From NCBI RefSeq assembly GCF_017742995.1, contig NZ_CP072425.1:2666001-2730000 (forward strand): a stretch of DNA of 64,000 bases. Reading direction: 5' to 3'. Under the pieces are notes generated by a model that saw only the letters and a list, made by a program, of their open reading frames with translations, was not told the origin of the DNA and ran no database searches. The translations under genes were made by a program, and so were the position numbers. Of this stretch, positions 39,950 through 48,415 are shown in pieces. Source of the DNA: Pseudoalteromonas viridis (GTDB lineage Bacteria; Pseudomonadota; Gammaproteobacteria; Enterobacterales; Alteromonadaceae). Numbering within the stretch: the stretch's first letter is position 1; every line of letters begins with the position of its first letter.

Positions 39950-40378
39950 GTGCAAGCAGTAACCCAAAACGAGATTTTATTGCTCCTGGTCATTGCCTCA
40001 AGTCTGCTATGTTTAGTGTGCTTGGGGTTTATTTTTGCGCTGAGTAAAAAAATACAACAACAAAACAATGAACATGGCAAACTGCTTCAGCATATGAAGC
40101 GAGAAAACGAACAAGTGGCTATCTTACGCAGTGAAATCGCCGAGGTTCGTGCCAGTGTATTGAGTATTGGTAAACGCTTGGTTGCCTGCGAGAACTACGC
40201 AAAGGATTTGGCCCAGCAACAGGCTGCGCAAAAGTACGACGACCCAGACGCCAAGATTTATTCACGCGCAGTTAAAATGGTCGAACTGGGCGCAGACATA
40301 GAAGAAATCATGCGAGAGTGTGAATTACCCCGCGCCGAAGCCGAACTGTTAATGTCCCTACACAACAAGCAATCTTAG
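39950..40378 (+). CDS. DUF2802 family membrane-anchored protein
   Basis: A 142-residue protein starting with GTG. One N-terminal membrane helix (EILLLLVIASSLLCLVCLGFIFAL), then a coiled-coil region (QQQNNEHGKLLQHMKRENEQVAILRSEIAEVRASVLSIGKRLVACE) and a C-terminal helix-turn-helix-like end (RAVKMVELGADIEEIMRECELPRAEAELLMSLH). DUF2802 proteins follow cheW in many Vibrio, Shewanella and Pseudoalteromonas genomes; the function is unknown, and the conserved position suggests a link to the polar array or flagellum. It ends the plus-strand chemotaxis operon. Confidence 0.85.
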   Translation: MQAVTQNEILLLLVIASSLLCLVCLGFIFALSKKIQQQNNEHGKLLQHMKRENEQVAILRSEIAEVRASVLSIGKRLVACENYAKDLAQQQAAQKYDDPDAKIYSRAVKMVELGADIEEIMRECELPRAEAELLMSLHNKQS

Positions 40379-40390
40379 GGTTGCTCATCA

Positions 40391-40437
40391 ACAGCCAACG
40401 ACAAACGCCAGAACATATCTGCATATTCGTTGGCTGT
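40391..40437. other. Perfect 10-base inverted repeat with long loop
   Basis: ACAGCCAACG at 40391-40400 and CGTTGGCTGT at 40428-40437 are exact inverted copies separated by 27 bases. It lies between the convergent DUF2802 and FlhB-like genes. No T run follows on either strand, so a classical terminator is unlikely; an RNA stem at the 3' end of the chemotaxis operon is possible. Confidence 0.5.
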
Positions 40438-40489
40438 GTACATTCTTAACTTCGATTTGCGCTCTCGAGAACTCTCCTGAGAAAGGGGA

Positions 40490-40786
40490 TCAGGCCTTTA
40501 TATTCAGCTTGCCCTGGAAGTGTTTCCACCCAGGTGGAAATTTACCACGCAGGACGTAAGAGAAAGCGATTAGCTCTGCAATCACATAATAGAGCTCTTT
40601 GGGGATTTCTTCGTGCAGGTCGAGCTGGCTGAGCGTCTCGACCAAAGTCGCATCTTCATGGATCATGATGTCTTTTTCTTTAGCAAGTGCAATGATCTCT
40701 TCGGCAAGCTCGCCAAAACCCTTGCAAACAACTTCGGGTGACTTACCCGCTTCATATAACAGGCCAATGGCGGTTTTTTGTTCCAT
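40490..40786 (-). CDS. FlhB C-terminal-domain-only protein (EscU/YscU/HrcU family)
   Basis: A 98-residue protein starting MEQKTAIGLLYEAGKSPEVVCKGFGELAEEIIALAKEKDIMIHEDATLVETLSQLDLHEEIPKELYYVIAE is replaced here by its key parts: TAIGLLYEAG aligns with the strand after the NPTH site of FlhB, VVCKGFGELAEEIIALA with the following helix, and LDLHEEIPKELYYVIAE with the FlhB end. It has no membrane helices and no autocleavage motif. Such free FlhB C-terminal homologues (FhlB/FlhX type) can partly replace the FlhB tail in some bacteria. Here it shares the strand with a FliK-like gene, from which an amidohydrolase gene separates it. Confidence 0.85.
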   Translation of the reverse strand: MEQKTAIGLLYEAGKSPEVVCKGFGELAEEIIALAKEKDIMIHEDATLVETLSQLDLHEEIPKELYYVIAELIAFSYVLRGKFPPGWKHFQGKLNIKA

Positions 40787-40842
40787 AACATTTAACGACT
40801 ACAGACATCTTAGTATCAAAGTAGCATGTAACACCACCATAT

Positions 40843-40878
40843 AAAAACCCCTTACCCGGATTAATATCCGGATAAGGG
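40843..40878 (-). terminator. Rho-independent terminator after the amidohydrolase
   Basis: On the minus strand CCCTTATCCGGAT and ATCCGGGTAAGGG (one mismatch) form a long stem with loop ATTA and are followed by TTTTTAT. It lies just after the amidohydrolase stop at 40887, and isolates the FlhB-like gene transcriptionally. Confidence 0.85.
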
Positions 40879-40886
40879 CTGCCGGT

Positions 40887-42878
40887 TTAGTTATTATAAC
40901 ACAATCTGCCATTTACCCAGGTCTGACGGACGGGCACATCTCTCAACCCGACTGCAGGGCGTGTTAAGGGATCTTCATCCAGAATAACCAGATCGGCCTG
41001 TTTACCCACCACCAGTTCACCGATCAGGTGGTCCATATGGCATTGCCAGGCTGCATCATAGGTTGCGGCGCGCAGGGCCTGGGCCATGGTGGCACACTCT
41101 TGCTCATTGAGAATTGGAGGGTGACCATTTTGATAAGCCTCCTCAGGGGCGTCTTCCATCATGCGGGTAACGGCCTGCTCCATCATACGCAGTGGTCCAA
41201 TGGGTGAAACAAAATGGTCACTGTGCAGGGTATAGCGCAGCGCATGTTGAGTCGCAGAGGCGGTGCGATCCAGATGTTCAACAACCGATTGCTGAGGAAA
41301 CACCTTATGCTTGAAGGTATAGCCCCAGTAGCCCACATGTCCTATCAAAAAGCTTGGCGACAGGCCCAGATAGTCCATATCGGCCAGGTTCTGATCGCTC
41401 AGTAAAGAAGCGTGCTCAATACGATGGCGTTTTTCCAGTCCCGCTTTTTCCTGGTTATGGAGTGCATCACGATACGCCATGATGGTATTGTTTATGGCAT
41501 GTGTGCCGTTAGCATGGATCATCAAAGACCAGCCGCGCGTGTCTAACTCACTCACCAGCGCCAGAAACGGAGATTCGACTTGATGATCTGCGTCGCCATC
41601 CGGCGGATTGAAATTCCAAACACCATAGGGGAATTCATCGTTAATATTGCTGTCCGGGAATTGATATTTGGTGAGCTGATATCCGGTCAGACCCTGGTTA
41701 GAGCCATCGCTGACGATTTTGGCATGGGCAATATTGAACCAGTCCGTATGATAATGGCTGGGTTCGGTTGGCGTGATTTTGCTCCACTGATCAGCCGTGG
41801 TATAGAATAATGCGCCGCCAAGGCGCAACCCGGCAAGGCCGCTGCTGGCCATCTTACTCAATATCTCCAGCTCAGCGTTTTTCAAAGACGCGCCGAGCGC
41901 CGCGTCCCACATCAGGGTGACACCGCGTGATAAAGCAAGTTTAAAGATCTTTTGTAAATTGCCAAATAGCTCAGTGATGCCCTGAGGGTGTTCTACAAAG
42001 TACTGCTCCAGCGCAACTTTGATCACCGGACCAATCTGATCCGATTCAAGTAAGATACCATTTTCATTGACGGGCAGCTTGCTTGCATGCTGCGCGCGTT
42101 GCACTGCTTCAAGCGCATTGGTGTTGACGTAAGCAACATGGCCAGATGCATTCATAATAAAAATACAAATATCATCGTCTTTGCCTGAGCGTGCCTGTTT
42201 GCTGATGTCGTCCAGCTCAGTACAGTTGAAGTCCTCCCAGGACGTTGGACTGACAGAGCCGTCCGCAGATGTTGTGGTGATAGGGTTAAACTGGCTGGGG
42301 TCGACCCCAAACGCCAGCAGCCATTTGCGGTGAGAGGGGAGTGCTTTTGCCGCTTTGAGCAACAGCGCTGACACTGACTTCTTGTTGTAGTCTTTGCCAA
42401 TTAAATACTGATCATTGTTATCACCGCCACTTTCTGCTCCTTCTCTGAATGGTGCGAGCTGCAGCCAGGCGTTAAAAGATGCTGTGGGAGTCAAATGAAC
42501 ATGCGGTTCAATCAGCCCGGGTAGCATGCAGGCACCTTGTAAATCTTCAGAGTCGGCGTGTGGGTACTGATTTTGACAGTCAGTCAGGCTACCCGTATGG
42601 ACTATCTGCCCTTGCTCGATGACAACGGCTTCAACGGTTTTGTTTACATCACCGTTCTCGAGCGTACGAATAGTGCCGCCGTAAAAAATCTTGTGCTGCT
42701 GAGGGGGCCTCACAAACTGATTGGCAATGTAATCATTTATATAATGCTCTGCGGCGATCAGCAGTTTATCGAGATTGAAAATCCCCTTATCTGATTGGTT
42801 ATTATCGCTTTGTACGGCATGGCCAAACAATTGGTAGTTACAGCAGGCGCAGCCAAGGTGCGGGTGGTGCGAAGACAT
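40887..42878 (-). CDS. YtcJ-type amidohydrolase family protein
   Basis: A 663-residue metal-dependent hydrolase. After a Cys/His-rich start (HHPHLGCACCNY) and a linker, the amidohydrolase domain begins KIFYGGTIRTLENGDVNKTVEAVVIEQGQIV and has the metal-binding HVHLTP motif after LPGLIEPHVHL, then MIHANGTHAINNTI, RIEHASLLSD, and LHSDHFVSPIGP, ending with the small beta domain ELVVGKQADLVILDEDP. This is the Amidohydro_3/YtcJ pattern; substrates are generally unknown. No signal peptide. It has its own 124-base upstream gap and a terminator, so it is probably a separate unit. It lies between the two flagellar-type genes of the minus strand. Confidence 0.88.
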   Translation of the reverse strand: MSSHHPHLGCACCNYQLFGHAVQSDNNQSDKGIFNLDKLLIAAEHYINDYIANQFVRPPQQHKIFYGGTIRTLENGDVNKTVEAVVIEQGQIVHTGSLTDCQNQYPHADSEDLQGACMLPGLIEPHVHLTPTASFNAWLQLAPFREGAESGGDNNDQYLIGKDYNKKSVSALLLKAAKALPSHRKWLLAFGVDPSQFNPITTTSADGSVSPTSWEDFNCTELDDISKQARSGKDDDICIFIMNASGHVAYVNTNALEAVQRAQHASKLPVNENGILLESDQIGPVIKVALEQYFVEHPQGITELFGNLQKIFKLALSRGVTLMWDAALGASLKNAELEILSKMASSGLAGLRLGGALFYTTADQWSKITPTEPSHYHTDWFNIAHAKIVSDGSNQGLTGYQLTKYQFPDSNINDEFPYGVWNFNPPDGDADHQVESPFLALVSELDTRGWSLMIHANGTHAINNTIMAYRDALHNQEKAGLEKRHRIEHASLLSDQNLADMDYLGLSPSFLIGHVGYWGYTFKHKVFPQQSVVEHLDRTASATQHALRYTLHSDHFVSPIGPLRMMEQAVTRMMEDAPEEAYQNGHPPILNEQECATMAQALRAATYDAAWQCHMDHLIGELVVGKQADLVILDEDPLTRPAVGLRDVPVRQTWVNGRLCYNN

Positions 42879-43002
42879 AGCGTTCTCCTTTGCATATGTG
42901 ATGTAGTGTTAGGCAAGTCAGACTTGCGTTACAACTGTAGAACATATGGTCAAAAGTGAAAGCAGCCCGGATATGCCGTGATCCTGACGAGTAAAATTTG
43001 GG

Positions 43003-45579
43003 TTACACCTGAATACTCACGATGGCGTGGCTGTCGTAAAAACGCTTTACCTGAGAGGCATCTTCGCGCAGCTCTATTTCACCCACCTGAAGGCCGTGTG
43101 CAGCCAGCTTGCTGCGCAGTGCATCCAGATGGGGCTGGGCCAGCTGGCAAACCGACGCACTGTCGCCAACAATCTCGCAGTCGACGGCTTTGTCCATTAG
43201 CTCCGCTTGTACACTTAACTGGCCAAGCTTGGCGTAATCAAAGTTAAGCCGCACAAACCACACTTGTTTTTCCGGCATACTGGCTTTGGCGGGTTTCTTA
43301 TACTTGCCTATCTGTAGTTCACTCTGGCGACATTCCTGCGGCAATTTGAGGGGCATAAATAAATTGATCAGCAACTGGCTTTCGCTATCGAATTTTTGTG
43401 CCAGCGGTTGCGGACTGGCATTGTTAGCCAGATTGTTTTGCAACAGCGCCAGGTCGTCCATGAGACGAGACTGGGCTTGCTGAGTCACCGCCTGAATAAA
43501 CTGACCGGGAGACGAGAGTTTAGTGCCGGGTTGCAGGGTTTCGACCAGGGCCGCAACACGCTGCTCCAGACTGGTTTGCGGCGGTAAGTCCTGGGCTTTG
43601 GCTGTCAGTTGAGTGCCCAGCAGAGTCACAATGAGCTTGTCCAGTGCCTGAGCAAAGCTATTATTGGTCAAAGTGGGTTGGATCTGGCTGGCAAGCGCTG
43701 GCAATCGCGCAAACAGTTCATGACTGACCTGCTCAGGGGAGTGGCGCGTTTCGTCCATCATCTTACTAAAGGCCTGATGCACCAGACGCATGAGGTCGGC
43801 CGATTGCGGGCTGCGAAATTGCTGTGTCGCAGACAGGGCTTCACTGAGTTGCTGTTGCAGTGGGGGGCCAGATTGTGTCGGTGTTGCTTCTATCTGGCGC
43901 AGTGTTTTACTCAAAATCTGGGCGATGGGCAAAGATAAACTGGGCTTGGCCGATGCTGCCTGCTCAGCTTTTGCCGAGCTTATTTGGCTTGGCTGGTTGT
44001 CAGCGGGTTTAGCTGCCGACTCGTCACTCAGTGCCTGTGCCTGTTGTAACTGAGGGTTGATAAGCTGTGCGCTGTAAGGCTTTTGTTGAGGAACCACAGC
44101 AGCAAAGACCTGTTGAAGTATTGCCAGGCGTTGAGTAAACGCGCTGGACGGCTGCGAGGCAACAGCGGGTTTGTCTGTTGTCGCAGGTGCGAGCGTTTGT
44201 GCCTCTTTGGCTTTGGCAGCAGAGGCGGAGGCCGGTATCGGCGCAGGTGCTTGTGACAAAGTCTTACTGATTTTACCTGGTTCTTGTGGCGTTGCCCCGG
44301 CTGGTGCCGAGCCGGTATTGCGTTCAGCGACTGGGCTACCTGAAGATGATAAAGGGGCCTGAACGTTACCTTTAGGTGTAGCCTGCTTAGTGATGTTAGT
44401 AAATACTTGCTCTACGTTATCCAGTAGCTGTAAAAGTGGTTGGCTGTGTACCGGCGTCATGCTTTTTAGTACCAGCGCGGCATTGTTGGCAGCAATCTGA
44501 GGTAAAGTCGCATTGGGTGATTTTGCAGCCGTGGTAGGCGGCTGAGTGGCGGTCGGTGCGTGAGAACCCTGAGCTTGTTTGGTGTTGAAAAAGGGCCTGG
44601 ACAGTAGCTGTCCCAGGGCTTGTTTAACTGTTTGTTTAATGTCTGCCATCGACACGTTGAGCAAAGGCTTGTTGTAGCTGAGTGTCGACTTACTGTCAGG
44701 TGCAGGGCTAATGGCTTTTTCAAGTTCAGCCGCGAAACGGTGTGTGGCCAGCTTGGGCAGGGCCTGCTGTAAAGGCGTGGCCAGTTTTACCTCAGTTGAT
44801 TGCCTGGCTACGCCGATTTGTAGTCCGTCCGGCTGGGCTTTTAGCTGAGCATTGAACCAGCTGTTGAGCTTCAACGCACTCTGAGCTTCAGGGGTTTTTA
44901 CTTCAACCTGCTGGTTGGCAAGCTGCAATGTGGCGCTGTTGCGGCCAAGCTTAATCTTGGGTTGCTCCTGATTGCCAAGTTGCGCCAGTAAAGAGGTCAG
45001 TTTGTGTTTACTAACCGGGGCTTTCATCAGCTCATCGCCAAAGGCATTAAAAATCTGCAGCAGCAAGTTATTCTGCCGTGCACTGAGATTGGCGACGAGT
45101 TTATTCTCTTGTTTGAGTAAGTCTGCCAGGGCAGGGGGGACCGGCAGCGCCAGGCCGATTTTTTCCAGCATCAAGGTCGACTGATTGTTGCCTTTGAGTT
45201 GCGCATCCAGCTGCAACGCACTTTGCCCGCCAAGCCCTTTGATCAGACTCAGCAGGCTCAGCAAAGTTTGCGCGGGTTTGATCTGTAGTCTCAGTTCTGG
45301 TGTGCTGACCGTCAGCAGTGTGCCATCGGTACTGAGCTTAACCTCGGCTTCGGGTAATTTTAGCGGCTGCTGTAACTGGCTCTGACTGGCCAGTCGTACG
45401 CCTTGCCAGCGGCCATCTATGGTCACCTCCATTTGAATGCTGTCGGGTTTGATCACCAAGTTGCGGGCATTGAAGGTCTGTTCAGTCGCTGCGGTCGTGT
45501 TTGCTGATGACCCGCGTTCATTCAGCTGTGATGTGGCCAAATGTGCATTGTTTTGAATAGAAATCGTCGGCTTATTCAT
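43003..45579 (-). CDS. Second FliK-like (hook-length control domain) protein, 858 residues
   Basis: A very long protein, rich in Gln, Ala, Leu and Pro. The C-terminal part (QVWFVRLNFDYAKLGQLSVQAELMDKAVDCEIVG … HLDALRSKLAAHGLQVGEIELRE) matches the Flg_hook domain of FliK. The N-terminal part also has a beta-rich segment (IQMEVTIDGRWQGVRLASQS). The middle (about residues 330-650) is low-complexity. Proteins like this are found next to free FlhB C-terminal homologues in other gammaproteobacteria. The function may be an alternative ruler or regulator; untested here. It is divergent from ccmA with 104 bases between. Confidence 0.75.
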   Translation of the reverse strand: MNKPTISIQNNAHLATSQLNERGSSANTTAATEQTFNARNLVIKPDSIQMEVTIDGRWQGVRLASQSQLQQPLKLPEAEVKLSTDGTLLTVSTPELRLQIKPAQTLLSLLSLIKGLGGQSALQLDAQLKGNNQSTLMLEKIGLALPVPPALADLLKQENKLVANLSARQNNLLLQIFNAFGDELMKAPVSKHKLTSLLAQLGNQEQPKIKLGRNSATLQLANQQVEVKTPEAQSALKLNSWFNAQLKAQPDGLQIGVARQSTEVKLATPLQQALPKLATHRFAAELEKAISPAPDSKSTLSYNKPLLNVSMADIKQTVKQALGQLLSRPFFNTKQAQGSHAPTATQPPTTAAKSPNATLPQIAANNAALVLKSMTPVHSQPLLQLLDNVEQVFTNITKQATPKGNVQAPLSSSGSPVAERNTGSAPAGATPQEPGKISKTLSQAPAPIPASASAAKAKEAQTLAPATTDKPAVASQPSSAFTQRLAILQQVFAAVVPQQKPYSAQLINPQLQQAQALSDESAAKPADNQPSQISSAKAEQAASAKPSLSLPIAQILSKTLRQIEATPTQSGPPLQQQLSEALSATQQFRSPQSADLMRLVHQAFSKMMDETRHSPEQVSHELFARLPALASQIQPTLTNNSFAQALDKLIVTLLGTQLTAKAQDLPPQTSLEQRVAALVETLQPGTKLSSPGQFIQAVTQQAQSRLMDDLALLQNNLANNASPQPLAQKFDSESQLLINLFMPLKLPQECRQSELQIGKYKKPAKASMPEKQVWFVRLNFDYAKLGQLSVQAELMDKAVDCEIVGDSASVCQLAQPHLDALRSKLAAHGLQVGEIELREDASQVKRFYDSHAIVSIQV

Positions 45580-45683
45580 TATTTTAAATCAAATTTTCGT
45601 TGATCGGTCGCATCCAATTATTCGTATTACCCTACCATTATGATAGACTAACGCCCAATTTTTTAGCGTCAGAGAGTCGCGCC

Positions 45684-46307
45684 TTGCTAGAGATTAAGTC
45701 CGTCACGTGTGTAAAACAGGACCGCTGTTTATTTGAGTCATTGAGTTTTTCGCTTCAGGCGGGTCAGATCATGCAAGTTGAAGGCCCAAATGGTGCAGGT
45801 AAAACGTCTTTATTACGTATTATTGCGGGTTTTGCCCGTGCCGACGAAGGCCAGATCTGTTTTGAAGGCCAGGACATCAGTCGGGATTACGACACTTTCG
45901 CCGAGTCTTTGCTATTCATCGGACACAAAACCGGTGTAAACCAGCAACTGACTGCCTATGAAAACGTCCAGTACTGGTTACAGGTGCACGGTTACGGGGC
46001 AGATGAAGAAGAAATCTATACGCTGCTAGGCCAGCTTGGCCTGGTTGGGCTGGAAGACGTCCCCGTGCGAACCCTCTCCGCAGGTCAGCAACGTCGGGTT
46101 GCGCTGGTGCGACTTTGGTTAAATAAAGCCCGCCTGTGGATCCTCGATGAGCCCTTTACCGCACTCGACAAAAAAGGCGTCGCGCTGCTGCAACAGCAGT
46201 TTGAATCGCACCTGGCAAATGGCGGCGCTATTTTACTGACTACCCACCAGGATCTGACGACTCAGTTCAGCTCCCTGAAAACCCTGGCTCTGGAGTACCG
46301 CCATTAA
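45684..46307 (+). CDS. ccmA: Heme exporter ATP-binding protein CcmA
   Basis: A 207-residue ABC ATPase: Walker A VEGPNGAGKTSLLRI, signature RTLSAGQQRRVALVRLWL, Walker B LWILDEPFTALD, switch His in LLTTHQDL. CcmAB with CcmC/D releases heme-loaded CcmE for cytochrome c maturation. The TTG at 45684 is chosen as the start because AGAGAG at 45671-45676 is 7 bases away and the length then matches the family; the frame is open upstream to 45600. First gene of the ccm operon. Confidence 0.93.
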   Translation: MLEIKSVTCVKQDRCLFESLSFSLQAGQIMQVEGPNGAGKTSLLRIIAGFARADEGQICFEGQDISRDYDTFAESLLFIGHKTGVNQQLTAYENVQYWLQVHGYGADEEEIYTLLGQLGLVGLEDVPVRTLSAGQQRRVALVRLWLNKARLWILDEPFTALDKKGVALLQQQFESHLANGGAILLTTHQDLTTQFSSLKTLALEYRH

Positions 46308-46993
46308 TGAAGGTTGAGCATTCTTACTGGCATTTATTTGTCGCTGTTTATCGTAAAGATGTGACTTTGGCTTTTCGCCAACGCGCCGAAATCGTAAACC
46401 CTCTTCTGTTTTTTCTGATAGTCATTTCGTTATTTCCGTTGGCAATTGGGCCCGAACCGGCCTTGCTGGGGCGCATGGCTGCAGGTATCATTTGGGTAGC
46501 CGCGTTGCTGTCGACCATGCTGGGTTTGGACAAGCTATTTCGCGATGATTATGCCGACGGATCGTTGGAGCAAATGATAGCTTCACCCTATCCTATGTCT
46601 TTGTCTGTGCTGGCCAAAGTGGCCGCGCACTGGACCATCACCGGACTGCCTATGGTGCTGATGGCACCGTTATTTGCGCTGTTGATGAACCTCGACAGCC
46701 AGGCACTTGGCGCAACCATTCTGACATTGTTGATTGGAACGCCGTTATTAAGTTTTATTGGCGCCATAGGCGCCGCATTAACCGTGGGTCTGCAAAAAGG
46801 CGGTATTTTGATGAGTCTGCTTGTTTTGCCTTTGTATATCCCGGTTCTGATTTTCGCAACCTCTGCCATTGATACCGCCAGTATGTCGGTCGCTTATGGC
46901 GGACAACTTGCGATCCTTGGTGCCATGCTGGCCGTTGCCATTGTCACGGCGCCAATTGCCATATCGTCAGCTTTAAGAGTGAGTGTAAGTTAA
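46307..46993 (+). CDS. ccmB: Heme exporter membrane protein CcmB
   Basis: A 228-residue protein with about six membrane helices and the CcmB pattern FRQRAEIVNPLLFFLIVISLFPLAIGPE and DDYADGSLEQMIASPYPMS. It is the membrane partner of CcmA. It overlaps ccmA by one base. Confidence 0.95.
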   Translation: MKVEHSYWHLFVAVYRKDVTLAFRQRAEIVNPLLFFLIVISLFPLAIGPEPALLGRMAAGIIWVAALLSTMLGLDKLFRDDYADGSLEQMIASPYPMSLSVLAKVAAHWTITGLPMVLMAPLFALLMNLDSQALGATILTLLIGTPLLSFIGAIGAALTVGLQKGGILMSLLVLPLYIPVLIFATSAIDTASMSVAYGGQLAILGAMLAVAIVTAPIAISSALRVSVS

Positions 46994-46994
46994 A

Positions 46995-47732
46995 ATGTGG
47001 AAGTGGTTACATCCCTATGCAAAAGCGGAGCGTGCTTACCAATTGTGTAACACCTTGCTTCCGTACTTTGTTACCGTGACGGCGGTCTGTATCGCCGTAG
47101 GATGGATCTGGGGCCTGGCATTTGCCCCGGCGGATTATCAGCAAAAGGACAGCTATCGCATTATCTTTATTCATGTGCCTTCGGCTATTTTGTCGATGGG
47201 GGCGTATTCTTCTATGGCCATTGCCGCAATCGTTGCGCTGGTGTGGCAAATTCGTAATGCTGAACTGGCCGTGATAGCCATTGCGCCGGTAGGTGCGGCG
47301 ATGACCGCCATTGCTCTTATCACGGGCGCAGCCTGGGGTAAACCTATGTGGGGTGCCTGGTGGGTATGGGATGCGCGCCTGACCTCTGAACTGATCCTGT
47401 TGTTTTTGTACTTTGGTGTATTGTCTTTGTATCACGCCTTTGAGGATAAAAAATCCGGTGGCAGAGCGGCCTGTATTCTGGCCATTGTTGGGGTGATCAA
47501 CCTGCCGATTATTCATTTCTCTGTTGAGTGGTGGAACACGCTGCACCAGGGCTCAACCATCACCAAGTTTGATACCTCTGCCATCGATCCGTCTATGTTA
47601 TGGCCGTTGCTTATCAATATTTTAGGGTTTGCCGCCTTTGTAGGTGCGCTGTCACTGGTCCGTCTTAAAAATGAGATCCTTCAGGTCGAGAAGCACCGCC
47701 CCTGGGTGCGCCAGCTGGTTAGTCGAGGTTAA
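46995..47732 (+). CDS. ccmC: Heme exporter protein CcmC
   Basis: A 245-residue six-helix membrane protein with the heme-handling tryptophan-rich motif WGAWWVWDARLTSELILLFLYF and periplasmic histidines (IFIHVPSAILSM; INLPIIHFSVEWWNTLHQGS). It loads heme onto CcmE. It starts 1 base after ccmB. Confidence 0.96.
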   Translation: MWKWLHPYAKAERAYQLCNTLLPYFVTVTAVCIAVGWIWGLAFAPADYQQKDSYRIIFIHVPSAILSMGAYSSMAIAAIVALVWQIRNAELAVIAIAPVGAAMTAIALITGAAWGKPMWGAWWVWDARLTSELILLFLYFGVLSLYHAFEDKKSGGRAACILAIVGVINLPIIHFSVEWWNTLHQGSTITKFDTSAIDPSMLWPLLINILGFAAFVGALSLVRLKNEILQVEKHRPWVRQLVSRG

Positions 47733-47734
47733 GT

Positions 47735-47938
47735 ATGCAGTTTGAATCTTTGAGTGACTTTTTTCACATGGGCGGTTACGCCTTTTATGTCTGGCTATCG
47801 TTTGGTAGCTGTGCCTTTATCCTGCTGGGCTTGGTATGGGCGTCGTTAAACGATGCCAAGCGTATTAAGCGTGAAGTCGATGCACAAATGAAGCGCGAGG
47901 CACGTATCAAGCAGGCCCAAGAGGAGGCTAAAGCATGA
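47735..47938 (+). CDS. ccmD: Heme exporter protein CcmD
   Basis: A 67-residue single-pass protein: [27 protein letters not shown] then a charged tail [23 protein letters not shown]. Typical CcmD, which binds CcmC-CcmE. It overlaps ccmE by 4 bases. Confidence 0.93.
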   Translation: MQFESLSDFFHMGGYAFYVWLSFGSCAFILLGLVWASLNDAKRIKREVDAQMKREARIKQAQEEAKA

Positions 47939-48414
47939 ACCCAAGACGTAAAAAACGCTTATTTGCCGTGTTGGCCGTGATATTCGGGATCGGCTCAGCA
48001 GTTGGTCTGACCCTGTATGCGTTACAAGAAAATATTAACCTCTTTTATACGCCCAGCGAGCTGATTGAAGGTAAGGGCCCCGATAAAGAGCTGCCATATA
48101 TTGGCCAGAAGCTGCGCATCGGCGGCATGGTTGTGCCTGGCAGTGTGGACCGAGAAGAAACGTCTCTGGATGTGACCTTTAAGCTCATTGACACCGGCCC
48201 TATGGTTACCATCAAGTACCACGGTATTTTGCCAGATTTGTTCCGAGAGGGTCAGGGTATTGTTGCGCAGGGCACACTGGTTGAACCTAATGTCATTGAA
48301 GCATTTGAAGTGCTGGCAAAACACGACGAAGAGTATATGCCAGCCGAGATAGCTGAGGCCGTGAAAGGGATCAAGCACGAAAAACCCAAATATAATTTAA
48401 ACAGCGAGAACTAG
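47935..48414 (+). CDS. ccmE: Heme chaperone CcmE
   Basis: A 159-residue protein with one N-terminal membrane anchor ([23 protein letters not shown]), then the beta-barrel with [19 protein letters not shown]. The heme-attaching histidine is in [13 protein letters not shown] near residue 129, with the axial tyrosine four residues later. It carries heme in the periplasm to CcmF. Confidence 0.96.
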   Translation: MNPRRKKRLFAVLAVIFGIGSAVGLTLYALQENINLFYTPSELIEGKGPDKELPYIGQKLRIGGMVVPGSVDREETSLDVTFKLIDTGPMVTIKYHGILPDLFREGQGIVAQGTLVEPNVIEAFEVLAKHDEEYMPAEIAEAVKGIKHEKPKYNLNSEN

Positions 48415-48415
48415 T

